A DNA stretch of 64,000 nucleotides from Pseudoclavibacter sp. Marseille-Q3772 (GTDB taxonomy: Bacteria; Actinomycetota; Actinomycetes; Actinomycetales; Microbacteriaceae): contig NZ_OU745391.1 in the NCBI RefSeq assembly GCF_916618895.1, positions 930,001-994,000 of the forward strand, read 5' to 3'. Positions 1 to 8,534 of this stretch are shown here, one piece after another. The notes under the pieces are model-generated. The model saw only the letters and a program-made list of their open reading frames with translations, was not told where the DNA came from and made no database searches. Made by a program: the position numbers and the translations under genes. Numbering within the stretch: position 1 is the stretch's first letter; each line of letters starts with the position of its first letter.

Positions 1-315
1 GACCCGGCCGGATTGCAGTGGATCAGCGGCGAGGATGCGGGCAACTCGATCCTCGCGTACCTGCGTAACGACGGCGCGGGCGAACAGATCGCTTGCATCC
101 ACAACTTCGCAAACGCTGCGCACGAACGCTACCGGCTCGGCCTGCCCGAGGGCGAGTGGGAAGAGATCCTCAACTCGGACGATCTCGCCTACGGCGGATC
201 AGGAGTCACCACCCCGCAGCTGCACATGAACAGCGAGGGTACGCACGGATTCTCGCAATCCGTCGACCTGCGCATCCCGCCGCTCGGGGCCACCTTCCTG
301 CGCCGCAAGCGGTAA
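1..315 (+). CDS. glgB: 1,4-alpha-glucan branching enzyme, C-terminal end (partial)
   Basis: The reading frame is open from the first base and ends at a TAA at 313-315, so this is the 3' end of a gene that starts outside the window. The residues (QWISGEDAGNSILAYLRN, then a beta-rich domain ending PPLGATFLRRKR) match the C-terminal all-beta domain of GlgB, which makes alpha-1,6 branches in glycogen. The catalytic barrel lies upstream and is not visible. The gene converges on the CnoX-like gene, with a hairpin between them. A related GH13 enzyme such as trehalose synthase is less likely, because the DxGDAxxxxLxxLRN pattern is typical of branching enzymes. Confidence 0.8.
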   Translation, partial: DPAGLQWISGEDAGNSILAYLRNDGAGEQIACIHNFANAAHERYRLGLPEGEWEEILNSDDLAYGGSGVTTPQLHMNSEGTHGFSQSVDLRIPPLGATFLRRKR

Positions 316-324
316 CCGGTACAA

Positions 325-370
325 ACAACACACCGCGAGTTCGGTCCACTCGGCCGGCGCGCGGTGTTGT
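325..370. terminator. bidirectional hairpin terminator
   Basis: ACAACA-(CA)-CCGCG at 325-337 pairs with CGCGGTGTTGT at 360-370 around a 22-base loop. It lies between the stop codons of two convergent genes, glgB and the CnoX-like gene, so it can serve both strands. Confidence 0.6.
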
Positions 371-410
371 CGTAGTGAAATTGCTGGCTCGGGACCGTAT
401 CCGTTGCCCG

Positions 411-1361
411 TTAGGAGAACAGCAGATTCGTCAGCTGCTGCCGAGCGCGAACCACGCGAGCGTCTTCCGGGCCGACAATGTCGAACAAGTCTAAGAGCCG
501 TTCCCGGATGCGGGACTTATCGTCGGCGTCTGCGCTCGAAAAGAGCCCGAGGAGGCGCTCGAATGCGTCCGTAACGTGCCCACCCGAAACATCGAGATCG
601 GCAACATCAAGCTGCGCGTCCAGGTCGTCAGGGGCACTGGCAGCGCGCTCACGGATCTGCGCGAGCGTCTTCCCCTGTAGCCGCTCAATGAGCCCAACGC
701 GAGCCAGACCAACCCGCGCATCATCGTCACCGGGGTTCTGCTCAAGCGCGCGACCATACGCATCCTTTGCCGCAGCAACATCACCGGCAGCCAACGCATC
801 GGCAGCTTCCTGGTGCAGTGGCGAGAGGGGTTTGGCTGCTGGGGTTTCTTCGGGTGTTTCACCGGATGTTGCGACGCGACCGGTCATGCCCTGCTGTGCG
901 GCGGCAGCCAATAGTTCATTTACCACCTGCAGTACCTGTTCGCGTGGCGGCATTTGCTGGAACAACGGTGCCGGACGTCCGCCGAGCAGCATCACCGTTT
1001 GCGGTTGATTACCGAGTGCCGGGTCACTATCCAAATTGATGCGCAACAGCACCAGCCGTCCCGCTGCCGCACGGACCGCTTCTACCAGCGGTGGCTGCGC
1101 GTCGGCCGGTTCGGCAGCCGCCGAGTACATTTCAACGAGCACCGGCACCTGCGCCGAAAGCGGTGCGAGCTGTTCGAGGTCGGCCTGGCCGCCTTCGATG
1201 ACGACATCCGGCAGCGTGGCGATTACCTCGCCCTGCGGCTGTCCGGATGCGGTCGGTTGCGCCCCGGGGGCAGGCTGGCCTGCAGCGTCCTGCTGCTGAG
1301 CAGATTTACCGAGACCGCTGAGGTCAACGGCTCCGTGGAGTGAGTCTGGAATCCCTGCCAT
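411..1361 (-). CDS. CnoX/YbbN-like thioredoxin-fold protein with TPR region
   Basis: The 316-residue protein has a low-complexity Ala/Gln/Pro N-terminus (about 1-55), a thioredoxin-like segment (about 60-150, with VLVEMYSAAAEP and LVLLRINLDSDPAL) and a helical tetratricopeptide-like C-terminal half (about 175-316). This is the architecture of the co-chaperone family CnoX/YbbN, which holds unfolding or oxidised proteins for the chaperones. No cysteine is present, so it has no thiol-redox chemistry, and any role is as a binding chaperone. An ATG start at 1361 overlaps the upstream stop as TAATG with AGGAGG before it, so the two genes are translationally coupled. Family assignment is good; the specific clients are unknown. 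Confidence 0.75.
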   Translation of the reverse strand: MAGIPDSLHGAVDLSGLGKSAQQQDAAGQPAPGAQPTASGQPQGEVIATLPDVVIEGGQADLEQLAPLSAQVPVLVEMYSAAAEPADAQPPLVEAVRAAAGRLVLLRINLDSDPALGNQPQTVMLLGGRPAPLFQQMPPREQVLQVVNELLAAAAQQGMTGRVATSGETPEETPAAKPLSPLHQEAADALAAGDVAAAKDAYGRALEQNPGDDDARVGLARVGLIERLQGKTLAQIRERAASAPDDLDAQLDVADLDVSGGHVTDAFERLLGLFSSADADDKSRIRERLLDLFDIVGPEDARVVRARQQLTNLLFS

Positions 1362-3805
1362 TACTGCGATACCTCCTGTGCTTCGAGCTCTCGAGCGGAT
1401 GTCAATGCCTGCGATACACCAAGGAACTGCACTTTGCCGCCATCAGATTTCGCCGGCACGTAGAACAGCAGTTGATCGGTGTACTCGCGCGCGAACCCGG
1501 TCGATGTTTCAGTCACACCGGCCAGTTCTGCGGTGAGCCCGGTCATCTTGATGCGTGCTCGGTCGTTGGCCGCGCGCAGCGTTTCGATCTCACGGATTGA
1601 AACACTGACAATCGCGCCGTCGTTCAGCCCGACCATCCCGACGGGCTTCGTGTCGGATGCTTTGTAGTCGAACGACAGCTTCGCAACATTGCCGTCGATC
1701 GTTTCGCTTTCCTTCTTACGATAGGCATCATTGACACTCGCACGCAGCGAGTCTCCCTCGGCCTCGAACGTACCGGCGTGCGGGGACTTATCACCCTGCG
1801 CGATGACATCCGCGTACGCCGCGGCAAGCTTGTCCGGCTCAATTACCAGCGGGCCCGGCAGATTCGCCAAACTCGAACTACCGATCGACGATGGGGCCGC
1901 GTCGGGCAGCGTAGCGTTCGGCGCCAATTGCGTTTCAGCCGCGACCTTGTAGTTCTCGCGGGGGCTCTCCTGCGTCAGCATCATGGCGTATGGAGTTTGC
2001 CCCTCGCCTTCCTTTGCCGTAGGCGTCACTACGGCAAACAGCGTGCGTGGCCACTGATCTGAAGTCTCCGGCATCGAGTAGACGATTTCGCCGGTTGGGA
2101 ATGCCGCGGGGAGCGGATTCTTCTCGTTCGCCTTGTGAGCCTTGTACTGCGCCGAACGCAGAGCAAGCGCATCACCCGTAAACCTGGGTTCGAGGGCCTT
2201 CGCGTCCTGCTTCTCATCGGCATCAGCGGCGACTGCTGCGGCATCATCAATGATCTGCTGGATCTGAGCATCGTTGAGCGAGGGTGGGTTCGCACCCTCA
2301 TCAATAATCGCCGCATCCACCGTCGAGGTGGGCGTTGCCTGCGGGTTGACGTCGGTATTCGTCCAGTCCGCCGGCCAGTATTGCGGTGCGCATCCGGCCA
2401 GTCCGAGGGACGCAATTACCACAACGGGTGCGAAGAAGACACGCTTGGGCGCGTTTGAGCGGTTACGGCCGCGCGGACGGCGCCACTTCCACTCGTCATC
2501 GTCGTCGTTCTTCGACGTGGGTTCGGATGCGGTGGGTTCCGCTGACGGGGTCGACTCGCTTTGTGTCGCGTCCTGCGCCGTTTCCTCTTGCGCCGGCTCG
2601 GGCTCGGCCGGCTCGGAATCCGATTGCTCGCCCTCAGTTGGGGCTGAATCCGACACTGTTGACTCGGCCCCTTGAACCTCATCCGGCTGATAGGCAGTCG
2701 ATGTGGGCGAGGTCGATACCGGCCCTTCCACTTCGTCGCCCTCCTCAACTACTACATCGGACTGCTCTGCCGTGACCTCAGGCTCATCCATCGGTTCGTC
2801 GGTTTCCTCTGTTGCGCCGTCATGCTGCGGCGCGAACGGGGATGCCTTGTCTGGGTCATGTGCTTCGAGAATTGTCTCGATTTCCTGATCGGCTTCGGCA
2901 ACCGCATCCTCGTGCTCCGTGGTCTGGTCAACGTCCTGTTCGACAACAGGTTGTTCATCCGCTGACGACTCCGTCTCAGCAACCGCGGGCGCCACTGCCG
3001 GTGCATCCTCGTCAGGGAGCGATGCCTCGGATGCGTCATCTGCTTCCAGCGCATCGGTAGCGTCGGCTGCGCCATCCCGCTGTTCGTCTTCCCAAGGCAC
3101 GACGCTCCATCGCGGTGCATCCTCGTACCCGGCAGCGGCTCCTGGTGTGCCCGCGGCGGCGAGCTTTTCTTGGTTGTCACGTCGTTCCTGTGCCGCACGC
3201 TTGCGGTGACGAATCGTCCAAATCCACAGCGCGATGGCAACGAGCAGCAGCACACCGCCGGCAACGAGCAGCGGACCGGAAAGCGGAGCGTAGCCGGCTG
3301 CCGGCCAGGTGATCGACAGCGTGTTTGGTGCGGGCGCCTTACCGTCGGCTGCGATCAGCATCGAATAGCCGGGAGCAACTACGGTGTCGAGCCTGAACGA
3401 GCCGTTGCCTTCGTGACGCTCGAACCATTGGTCGGCGCTGATCGGATTTGGAACCTCTGCTTCGGTTCCGCCTTCGTCAAACCGCAGACCGATTTGACCA
3501 TCTTCACGCTGGTCGTTTTCATCCACCGAAACCGTGGTGTGTTTCGCGTCGCCCACCCACGCTTTCACATCCGCGGTGCGTCCAATGACAACGGTGATGT
3601 CGCCGTCGCCTTCAATCTGCACCAGCTGAGCTCCCGCGCGTGAAGCGAGCACCGAATCGTCGACTACCATCAATGGGGCAGACGAATTCGTTGTTCCGGA
3701 TGCGGTTGCGGTTGTTTGGCGCGAGGCGTCCGCAAACTGCAGCCCACCGATGACGAGCATCGCCAGGCTGGCTAGGGTGGCAATAACGGCCGAGATGAGA
3801 CGCAA
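1361..3805 (-). CDS. large envelope protein with internal lipobox, unknown function
   Basis: About 814 residues from a TTG at 3805, preceded by AGGAG at a 5-base spacing; an in-frame ORF extends 21 codons upstream but without such a site. Visible order: an N-terminal membrane segment (ISAVIATLASLAMLVIGGLQ), a ~150-residue extracytoplasmic domain, a second membrane segment (LLVAGGVLLLVAIALWIW), a basic stretch, a ~200-residue acidic Glu/Asp/Pro/Thr region, then a basic patch, a hydrophobic stretch ending LGLAGC, and a ~320-residue C-terminal domain. The last part looks like a complete lipoprotein signal peptide plus a secreted domain fused inside the chain. It is coupled to the CnoX-like gene. 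I do not recognise its function. Confidence 0.7.
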   Translation of the reverse strand: MRLISAVIATLASLAMLVIGGLQFADASRQTTATASGTTNSSAPLMVVDDSVLASRAGAQLVQIEGDGDITVVIGRTADVKAWVGDAKHTTVSVDENDQREDGQIGLRFDEGGTEAEVPNPISADQWFERHEGNGSFRLDTVVAPGYSMLIAADGKAPAPNTLSITWPAAGYAPLSGPLLVAGGVLLLVAIALWIWTIRHRKRAAQERRDNQEKLAAAGTPGAAAGYEDAPRWSVVPWEDEQRDGAADATDALEADDASEASLPDEDAPAVAPAVAETESSADEQPVVEQDVDQTTEHEDAVAEADQEIETILEAHDPDKASPFAPQHDGATEETDEPMDEPEVTAEQSDVVVEEGDEVEGPVSTSPTSTAYQPDEVQGAESTVSDSAPTEGEQSDSEPAEPEPAQEETAQDATQSESTPSAEPTASEPTSKNDDDDEWKWRRPRGRNRSNAPKRVFFAPVVVIASLGLAGCAPQYWPADWTNTDVNPQATPTSTVDAAIIDEGANPPSLNDAQIQQIIDDAAAVAADADEKQDAKALEPRFTGDALALRSAQYKAHKANEKNPLPAAFPTGEIVYSMPETSDQWPRTLFAVVTPTAKEGEGQTPYAMMLTQESPRENYKVAAETQLAPNATLPDAAPSSIGSSSLANLPGPLVIEPDKLAAAYADVIAQGDKSPHAGTFEAEGDSLRASVNDAYRKKESETIDGNVAKLSFDYKASDTKPVGMVGLNDGAIVSVSIREIETLRAANDRARIKMTGLTAELAGVTETSTGFAREYTDQLLFYVPAKSDGGKVQFLGVSQALTSARELEAQEVSQ

Positions 3806-4061
3806 AGAAGCTCCTGGGGTTGGCGAACTAGCGCGGATTGAGCGCGATCCAGCGCCAGAAATTAACACCTAAGCCTATCGCAGACATGAAGTTGTAACCT
3901 GGTCGCTACTTAGGTAAATGCTTAATGTCTTCCTGATCACGGGTTGAGCAGACTGGATCGACACACTCTGGTCTCCATCAGGTGTGCGCGAAACGTCGCC
4001 CTAAACTTTGAACAGTAAGAGCACCGGATGCGGTGCAGTGCGGCACGTTGGAGGTTCACCC

Positions 4062-5600
4062 GTGGAGTCAACTCAATTCACGATCGCCATGCGCGGATAT
4101 AGCCGAGAGGAGGTCGATCAGACACTGGCACAGCTGCGGGCTCAACTTGATTCCAAGTCCAATGCCGCCCGCAATGCCCAGCAACAACTTGACGCAGCCA
4201 ACTCCCGCATCAGGGATCTGGAGGCGCAGCTCAGCGAGGTGGAGTCCCCCAGCTACGCCGGACTCGGCAGCAAACTCGCGGGCACACTCGCCACGGCCGA
4301 AGAACAAGCCGCACGAATCATGTCGGACGCGAATCGGGAATCTGAGCGAATCGTCAGCGAAGCACGTAACAACGCGGTTCGCATCCATGAAGATGCCAAC
4401 AACTATGCCGAACGCGTCACCAGCGAAGCAGACCAGTCGGCGCAGCGCGTGACGGCCGAGGCAGAATCGAACGCCGCGCAGCTGGTTGAGAACGCGAAGC
4501 AAGAGGCTGAACTGACCCTGCTGAATCAGGAGCGCGAGATTGAATCCGTGAAGGACCAGATTACCGCGCAGCTGCGCGAACAGCGCCACTCCACTGAGCG
4601 TGAAGTCGCGGCGAAGCGCGCCGAGGTCAATGAAGAGCTAGCGCGCGCTAAGCAAGAGCAGGAACAAGAATTAGCCACAGCCCTGGCGACGTTTACCGAA
4701 CAGCAGCGCACCTTCGAGGCCAACCGCATCCAGACCGAACAGGAGCTCGAAGCGCGTAAAGAGGCACTCGAACGTGAAATTGTCGAGCGAAACGCACAGG
4801 AGACGCAGCGCTTGAATGAAGCGCGTAGCCAGCAGGAGTCCGAGCTCGCCGAAGCCCGTGCCAAGTTCACGCGCGAATCGACGACCGCACGCGAGGAGCT
4901 CAATGCCGAAGTCTCTCGCCGCCGGGCAGAGCTCGAGGACGAGCTTCGCATGCAGCGCGAGGCGCTGGAGCGCGAACTTGCTTCCAGCCGCGAAGCACAC
5001 GAACGCGAATTGCAAGATCAACGCGATGCCACGAATCTTGAACTTACGGAGCTATCAAACGGCCAGCGCCGTGAACTGGACGCGGAACGCCAACGCATCA
5101 CCGCCGAACTCGCCGAACTGCGCGAGACCACCACGCGTGAACTGGCTACCGCACGCAGCGAACAGGAAGTAGAGCTGACCACGAAGCGCAACGAGTTTGA
5201 GAAGCAACTCGTTGCGGCTGGACGCAATTCAGAAGCTGCCGCGAAGAAGATGATTGATGAGGCGACCGAGCAGCTTGCCGATCTGAACCAGCGCAGTGAG
5301 CAGGTGCGACGCGACGCCGGCAAGATCAAAGCGGATGCACGCAAGCGTGCGCAGGAAACGATCCAGGCGGCAGAAACACAAGCAGCGAATCTACTTGAGA
5401 ACACAAACCGTCAAGTCCGTGAGCGCACCCAAGAGCTTGAAGCACGCATCCGCGCTGAACAAGAAACTGCGGAAGCGCACTTGCAGAAGGTGCGGGATGA
5501 ACGCGACCAGATCGAGGCGTACCTCGAGCAGATGCGTCAACTCGTGGGACGACTCCCATCCTCGAAGCCGTCAGAGTCAGAGCCTGAAACCGACCAGTAA
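4062..5600 (+). CDS. DivIVA-like long coiled-coil protein
   Basis: The chosen GTG at 4062 has GGAGG seven bases upstream; it shortens the longest frame by 18 codons and puts the conserved start (STQFTIAMRGYSREEVDQTL) at the N-terminus. That segment resembles the DivIVA/Wag31 N-terminal motif (F..a.rGY...eVD.fL), which binds curved membrane. The remaining ~450 residues are an almost unbroken Glu/Arg/Ala-rich coiled coil. Such proteins act as polar or cell-wall-growth scaffolds (Scy and FilP in streptomycetes are analogues); a scaffold role here is inference. It is followed 33 bases later by a membrane permease gene on the same strand. No enzyme motif is visible. Confidence 0.75.
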   Translation: MESTQFTIAMRGYSREEVDQTLAQLRAQLDSKSNAARNAQQQLDAANSRIRDLEAQLSEVESPSYAGLGSKLAGTLATAEEQAARIMSDANRESERIVSEARNNAVRIHEDANNYAERVTSEADQSAQRVTAEAESNAAQLVENAKQEAELTLLNQEREIESVKDQITAQLREQRHSTEREVAAKRAEVNEELARAKQEQEQELATALATFTEQQRTFEANRIQTEQELEARKEALEREIVERNAQETQRLNEARSQQESELAEARAKFTRESTTAREELNAEVSRRRAELEDELRMQREALERELASSREAHERELQDQRDATNLELTELSNGQRRELDAERQRITAELAELRETTTRELATARSEQEVELTTKRNEFEKQLVAAGRNSEAAAKKMIDEATEQLADLNQRSEQVRRDAGKIKADARKRAQETIQAAETQAANLLENTNRQVRERTQELEARIRAEQETAEAHLQKVRDERDQIEAYLEQMRQLVGRLPSSKPSESEPETDQ

Positions 5601-5633
5601 CAAACCGCAACTACAACGCCGCTAGGAGCACAA

Positions 5634-6710
5634 TTGGCAATCCGCGTCGATCCGCCCTCGTCAGTGCGCGTCGAGAACCCCTTCAAACTGGGGTTTCTCG
5701 GTGCACTCGGCGCGATTCTCGCGATCACGCTCGCCGGTATGGTCGGTACGCTCTCGACCGTACTCACCTATGTGGGCGCTGCTCTATTCCTCGCCCTCGG
5801 CATCGAACCGTTCATTGCCTGGCTCGAGGGAAAGAAATGGCCCCGCCCGGCCGCACTGCTGGCAACGGTCTTCGGCATGCTCGTGGTTGTGGGCTTGGTC
5901 ACCTGGGCGATTGTGCCGTCAGTCGCAGCGCAGGCTGAAGAAATCTCAATCCGCTACGGCGCGATCATCGGCGATCTGCTGAACTCGGACATCGTTGGCT
6001 GGCTACAACAAAACTTCCCGATGATCGACGTGCAATCAATGGTTGCGCAGGCCGCCTCATGGTTGCAGGGTAATGCGGCGTCGATTACCGGTGGCGTGCT
6101 ACAAGTCGGTGTTGGCATCGTCAACGGCCTGTTTAGCGGCCTGATCGTGTTTATCCTGACGATCTACTTCGTCGCGAGTATGCACACGATCAAGCGCGTG
6201 TTCTACCAGCTCACCCCCGCGTCCAAGCGCGGTCGCATTATGAACCTGGGCGATCAGATCACCGACTCGGTGGGCAAGTACGTTGTCGGACAAATCTCGC
6301 TCGGTGTCATTAACGGTATCCTCACGCTCATCTTCCTGTCCATCATCGGCGCATCGATGCCGATGGTGTTCGCGGTGATTGCGTTCTGCGGCTCACTCAT
6401 CCCGATGGTCGGCACGATCTCTGCATCCGCCGTGATCGTGCTCTCACAGTTGATTCTGATGGATCCGGGCTCCCCCGTTTGGTGGATCGCCGCCATCTAC
6501 TACCTCATCTACATGCAGATCGAGGCGTATCTGATCTCCCCCAAGATCATGTCGCAGGCGGTCGCAGTGCCCGGTTCAATTGTGGTGATCGCGGCGCTCA
6601 CCGGCGGTACTCTCCTGGGTCTCCTGGGCGCGCTGATCGCCATCCCCGTGGCCGCATCCATCATCATCATCTTCCGCGAGGTCGTAATTCCGGCGCAGAA
6701 CAAGCGCTAA
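5634..6710 (+). CDS. AI-2E family transporter
   Basis: A 358-residue polytopic membrane protein starting at a TTG with AGGAGC upstream. It has paired hydrophobic helices at about 15-60 and 75-100, a soluble segment of ~80 residues (AEEISIRYGAIIGDLL...), then five or so further helices, including the family-typical GALIAIPVAASI near the C-terminus. This layout matches the AI-2E/PerM (UPF0118) family. Family members have been linked to autoinducer-2 or ion export, but the substrate cannot be read from sequence. It probably shares a transcript with the coiled-coil gene upstream, 33 bases away. Confidence 0.85.
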   Translation: MAIRVDPPSSVRVENPFKLGFLGALGAILAITLAGMVGTLSTVLTYVGAALFLALGIEPFIAWLEGKKWPRPAALLATVFGMLVVVGLVTWAIVPSVAAQAEEISIRYGAIIGDLLNSDIVGWLQQNFPMIDVQSMVAQAASWLQGNAASITGGVLQVGVGIVNGLFSGLIVFILTIYFVASMHTIKRVFYQLTPASKRGRIMNLGDQITDSVGKYVVGQISLGVINGILTLIFLSIIGASMPMVFAVIAFCGSLIPMVGTISASAVIVLSQLILMDPGSPVWWIAAIYYLIYMQIEAYLISPKIMSQAVAVPGSIVVIAALTGGTLLGLLGALIAIPVAASIIIIFREVVIPAQNKR

Positions 6711-6721
6711 GGTCTTTGCGT

Positions 6722-7009
6722 TTAATCGACTTCCCAACAGCGCCGATGCCAGTGGCGCCGCTCGGCGATGGCTGCATCGTCACCCCAAATGCTGTCGGCG
6801 CGCCATACCACCACGTGGGCGACTCCGATGGCGATCTCACCGTTGCAGCCCGGGCAGACATACGTCTTCTGCGCACGCTCGGGACGAACAGCAGACACGC
6901 TGTACTCCCGGCCACGCCGCGTCTCTGTGCGGCGACCTGCACCCCGTATGCGAGCAACATTCAGCGGCACATACTCACGCTTACGCCGGTTGCTACGCCT
7001 TCGTCCCAT
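6722..7009 (-). CDS. small conserved zinc-finger-like protein
   Basis: About 95 residues from the ATG at 7009; a TTG at 7030 would add seven. The N-terminus is very basic (GRRRSNRRKREYVPLNVAR). The C-terminal half has a CPGCN motif followed by HVVVW and RRHWHRRCW, a plausible Cys/His metal site. Proteins of this form are widespread and uncharacterised in actinobacteria and are often labelled ATP/GTP-binding without support. It converges on the AI-2E transporter gene, only 11 bases away. The terminator hairpin at 7036-7065 separates it from the lysozyme-like gene on the same strand. Function unknown; nucleic-acid binding is a guess from charge and the zinc-like site. Confidence 0.7.
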   Translation of the reverse strand: MGRRRSNRRKREYVPLNVARIRGAGRRTETRRGREYSVSAVRPERAQKTYVCPGCNGEIAIGVAHVVVWRADSIWGDDAAIAERRHWHRRCWEVD

Positions 7010-7035
7010 AGGCGCAAGCGTACGGGGCAAACAGT

Positions 7036-7065
7036 ACGAGCGCCATCATTGCTGACGGCGCTCGT
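7036..7065 (-). terminator. hairpin terminator of the lysozyme-like gene
   Basis: ACGAGCGCC at 7036-7044 is a perfect 9-bp inverted repeat of GGCGCTCGT at 7057-7065, with a 12-base loop. It lies 26 bases past the stop of the minus-strand gene at 7092. Confidence 0.6.
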
Positions 7066-7091
7066 CGTGTTCGCAGGGATTGGCAGTCGGG

Positions 7092-7838
7092 TTAGTACCA
7101 GCCGTGGCCCTGCGTGAACTTGAAGTCGTATGCACCGCAGGGCGAGCCGTACCGCCCGTTCATGTAGCCAAGCGCCCACTTGATCTGCGTTGCCGGGTTC
7201 GTCTGCCAGTCGGCACCTGCCGATGCCATCTTCTCGCCCGGCAGGGCCTGGGGGATGCCGTAGGCACCCGAGGAGGGGTTCGTTGCGTAGGGGTCCCAGC
7301 CGGATTCCTGGCCAATAATCGCTTCGAAGCAGCCCCATTGGTCAGCCTGACCGTTTGCCGCGAGCACGTCCTTCGCGATGGCTTGTACGCTGCCTGCGTC
7401 GTAGCTGCCGCCTTGCGGGTACGAGGCACTGCCGCCTGCGTCTCCACCGTTGGAGTCATTGCCGGCTGAGCTGTCATCATTCGAACTATTGCCCGACGGC
7501 GTTGCGGGCTCGGGCTTCGCTTCGGGCTTGAGCTCAACCTCAACACCGCCACTGCGAGTGATCTGCGCCGGCCTTGCGTCGTGTTCAGCGGACTCTGCAG
7601 CAACATCAACCCTGAACTGCTGCGACTGTGCGGCAGAGATCTGCGCCAGCGACGGTTTGTCAGACAGCGCGGCAGTGGCCTCGGGGGCAGCGATAAATGG
7701 TTGAGCCAAACCGACCGCCGCAAAGGCTGCAACTGCGGTGCCGGCGATTGCCGCCGATACCTTGCGCGTGCGGCGAGCGCTGCGAATCGACACCGGTACC
7801 GCCGCGCGGGTGCTACCAGTTCGTTTCTGCTCAGTCAT
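7092..7838 (-). CDS. secreted lysozyme-like (SLT/Rpf-type) protein
   Basis: The ATG at 7838 has GGAGG seven bases upstream; this start gives 248 residues. A basic N-terminus and a hydrophobic segment (VSAAIAGTAVAAFAAVGLAQPF) form a signal peptide or anchor. A ~90-residue Asn/Ser/Asp/Gly-rich linker leads to a C-terminal ~85-residue domain: WGCFEAIIGQESGWDPYATN, SGAYGIPQALPG, WALGYMNGRYGSPCGAY. That is the transglycosylase-like fold common in actinobacterial wall enzymes, with the catalytic Glu in QESGW. It likely cleaves peptidoglycan glycan strands outside the cell. The two domain cysteines could form a disulphide. Confidence 0.85.
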   Translation of the reverse strand: MTEQKRTGSTRAAVPVSIRSARRTRKVSAAIAGTAVAAFAAVGLAQPFIAAPEATAALSDKPSLAQISAAQSQQFRVDVAAESAEHDARPAQITRSGGVEVELKPEAKPEPATPSGNSSNDDSSAGNDSNGGDAGGSASYPQGGSYDAGSVQAIAKDVLAANGQADQWGCFEAIIGQESGWDPYATNPSSGAYGIPQALPGEKMASAGADWQTNPATQIKWALGYMNGRYGSPCGAYDFKFTQGHGWY

Positions 7839-7955
7839 TCGTATGCCTCCAATTGCGACCAGGTACCCATCAACGATAACGGAATGGTTACGAACGGGCA
7901 ACGAAAGCGATACAGATCCCGAAAATTCCCAGCTTCAGTGCGGGCGCTGCGCCAA

Positions 7956-8519
7956 TTACCGAATTGCGAGCATGACGTCGACAACCGTATCGATCAACAG
8001 ATCGACCTGTCCCTCGTCATAACCGCGACGCTTGGAGGTAAATGCGACGCCGCGCGCCTCGCGGAGCGTCATCGGCGCACGTCCACGCAAGAAGTCGTCG
8101 ATGCGGTTGCAGAACGCATCCACTTCATCAACCGAATATCCGCGCTGCAGCACAGACACGCGACGGAAGCGCTCACCAGATGGACGTTCAAGTCGCTTCA
8201 ATACCGCTCGAGCTGCGTCCTTGGTCTCAGCCATGCACTCTTCTCGACCACGGTTGTTTACGCGCTCTTCCTGTTCGCGCACGGCAACTGCATCCTCGAG
8301 CCGCTCCAGTGCGGCATCGACGTGCGGGGCCGAGTAACCGCGCTTGCGCATCGTAAACGCAGTGTGACGAATGCTTTTGGCGGTCAGCCGTGGACCACCG
8401 GAACCGTTGTCAAAATTCTCGTAGCGTTCGCGCGCAACCCGCAACGCCCGGTCGACCTCGTCAATGTCGTAGCCGAATTCGCCGCGAGCGGCACGTGGGA
8501 AAGGCGACTGAGTACTCAT
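7956..8519 (-). CDS. DivIVA-domain repeat protein
   Basis: A 187-residue protein built from repeats of the short DivIVA-domain motif: FGYDIDEVDRAL (about 15-27), KRGYSAPHVDAAL (about 59-71), QRGYSVDEVDAF (about 124-135) and KRRGYDEGQVDLLI (about 163-176). Each has the GY..xxVD core seen in the membrane-binding end of DivIVA. No long coiled coil separates them. It lies 15 bases downstream of cdsA on the same strand, so it is probably co-transcribed with the lipid and translation cluster. The role is not established; a link to division or polar growth is inference from the motif. Confidence 0.75.
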   Translation of the reverse strand: MSTQSPFPRAARGEFGYDIDEVDRALRVARERYENFDNGSGGPRLTAKSIRHTAFTMRKRGYSAPHVDAALERLEDAVAVREQEERVNNRGREECMAETKDAARAVLKRLERPSGERFRRVSVLQRGYSVDEVDAFCNRIDDFLRGRAPMTLREARGVAFTSKRRGYDEGQVDLLIDTVVDVMLAIR

Positions 8520-8534
8520 CGTGTTTATTCTGCC

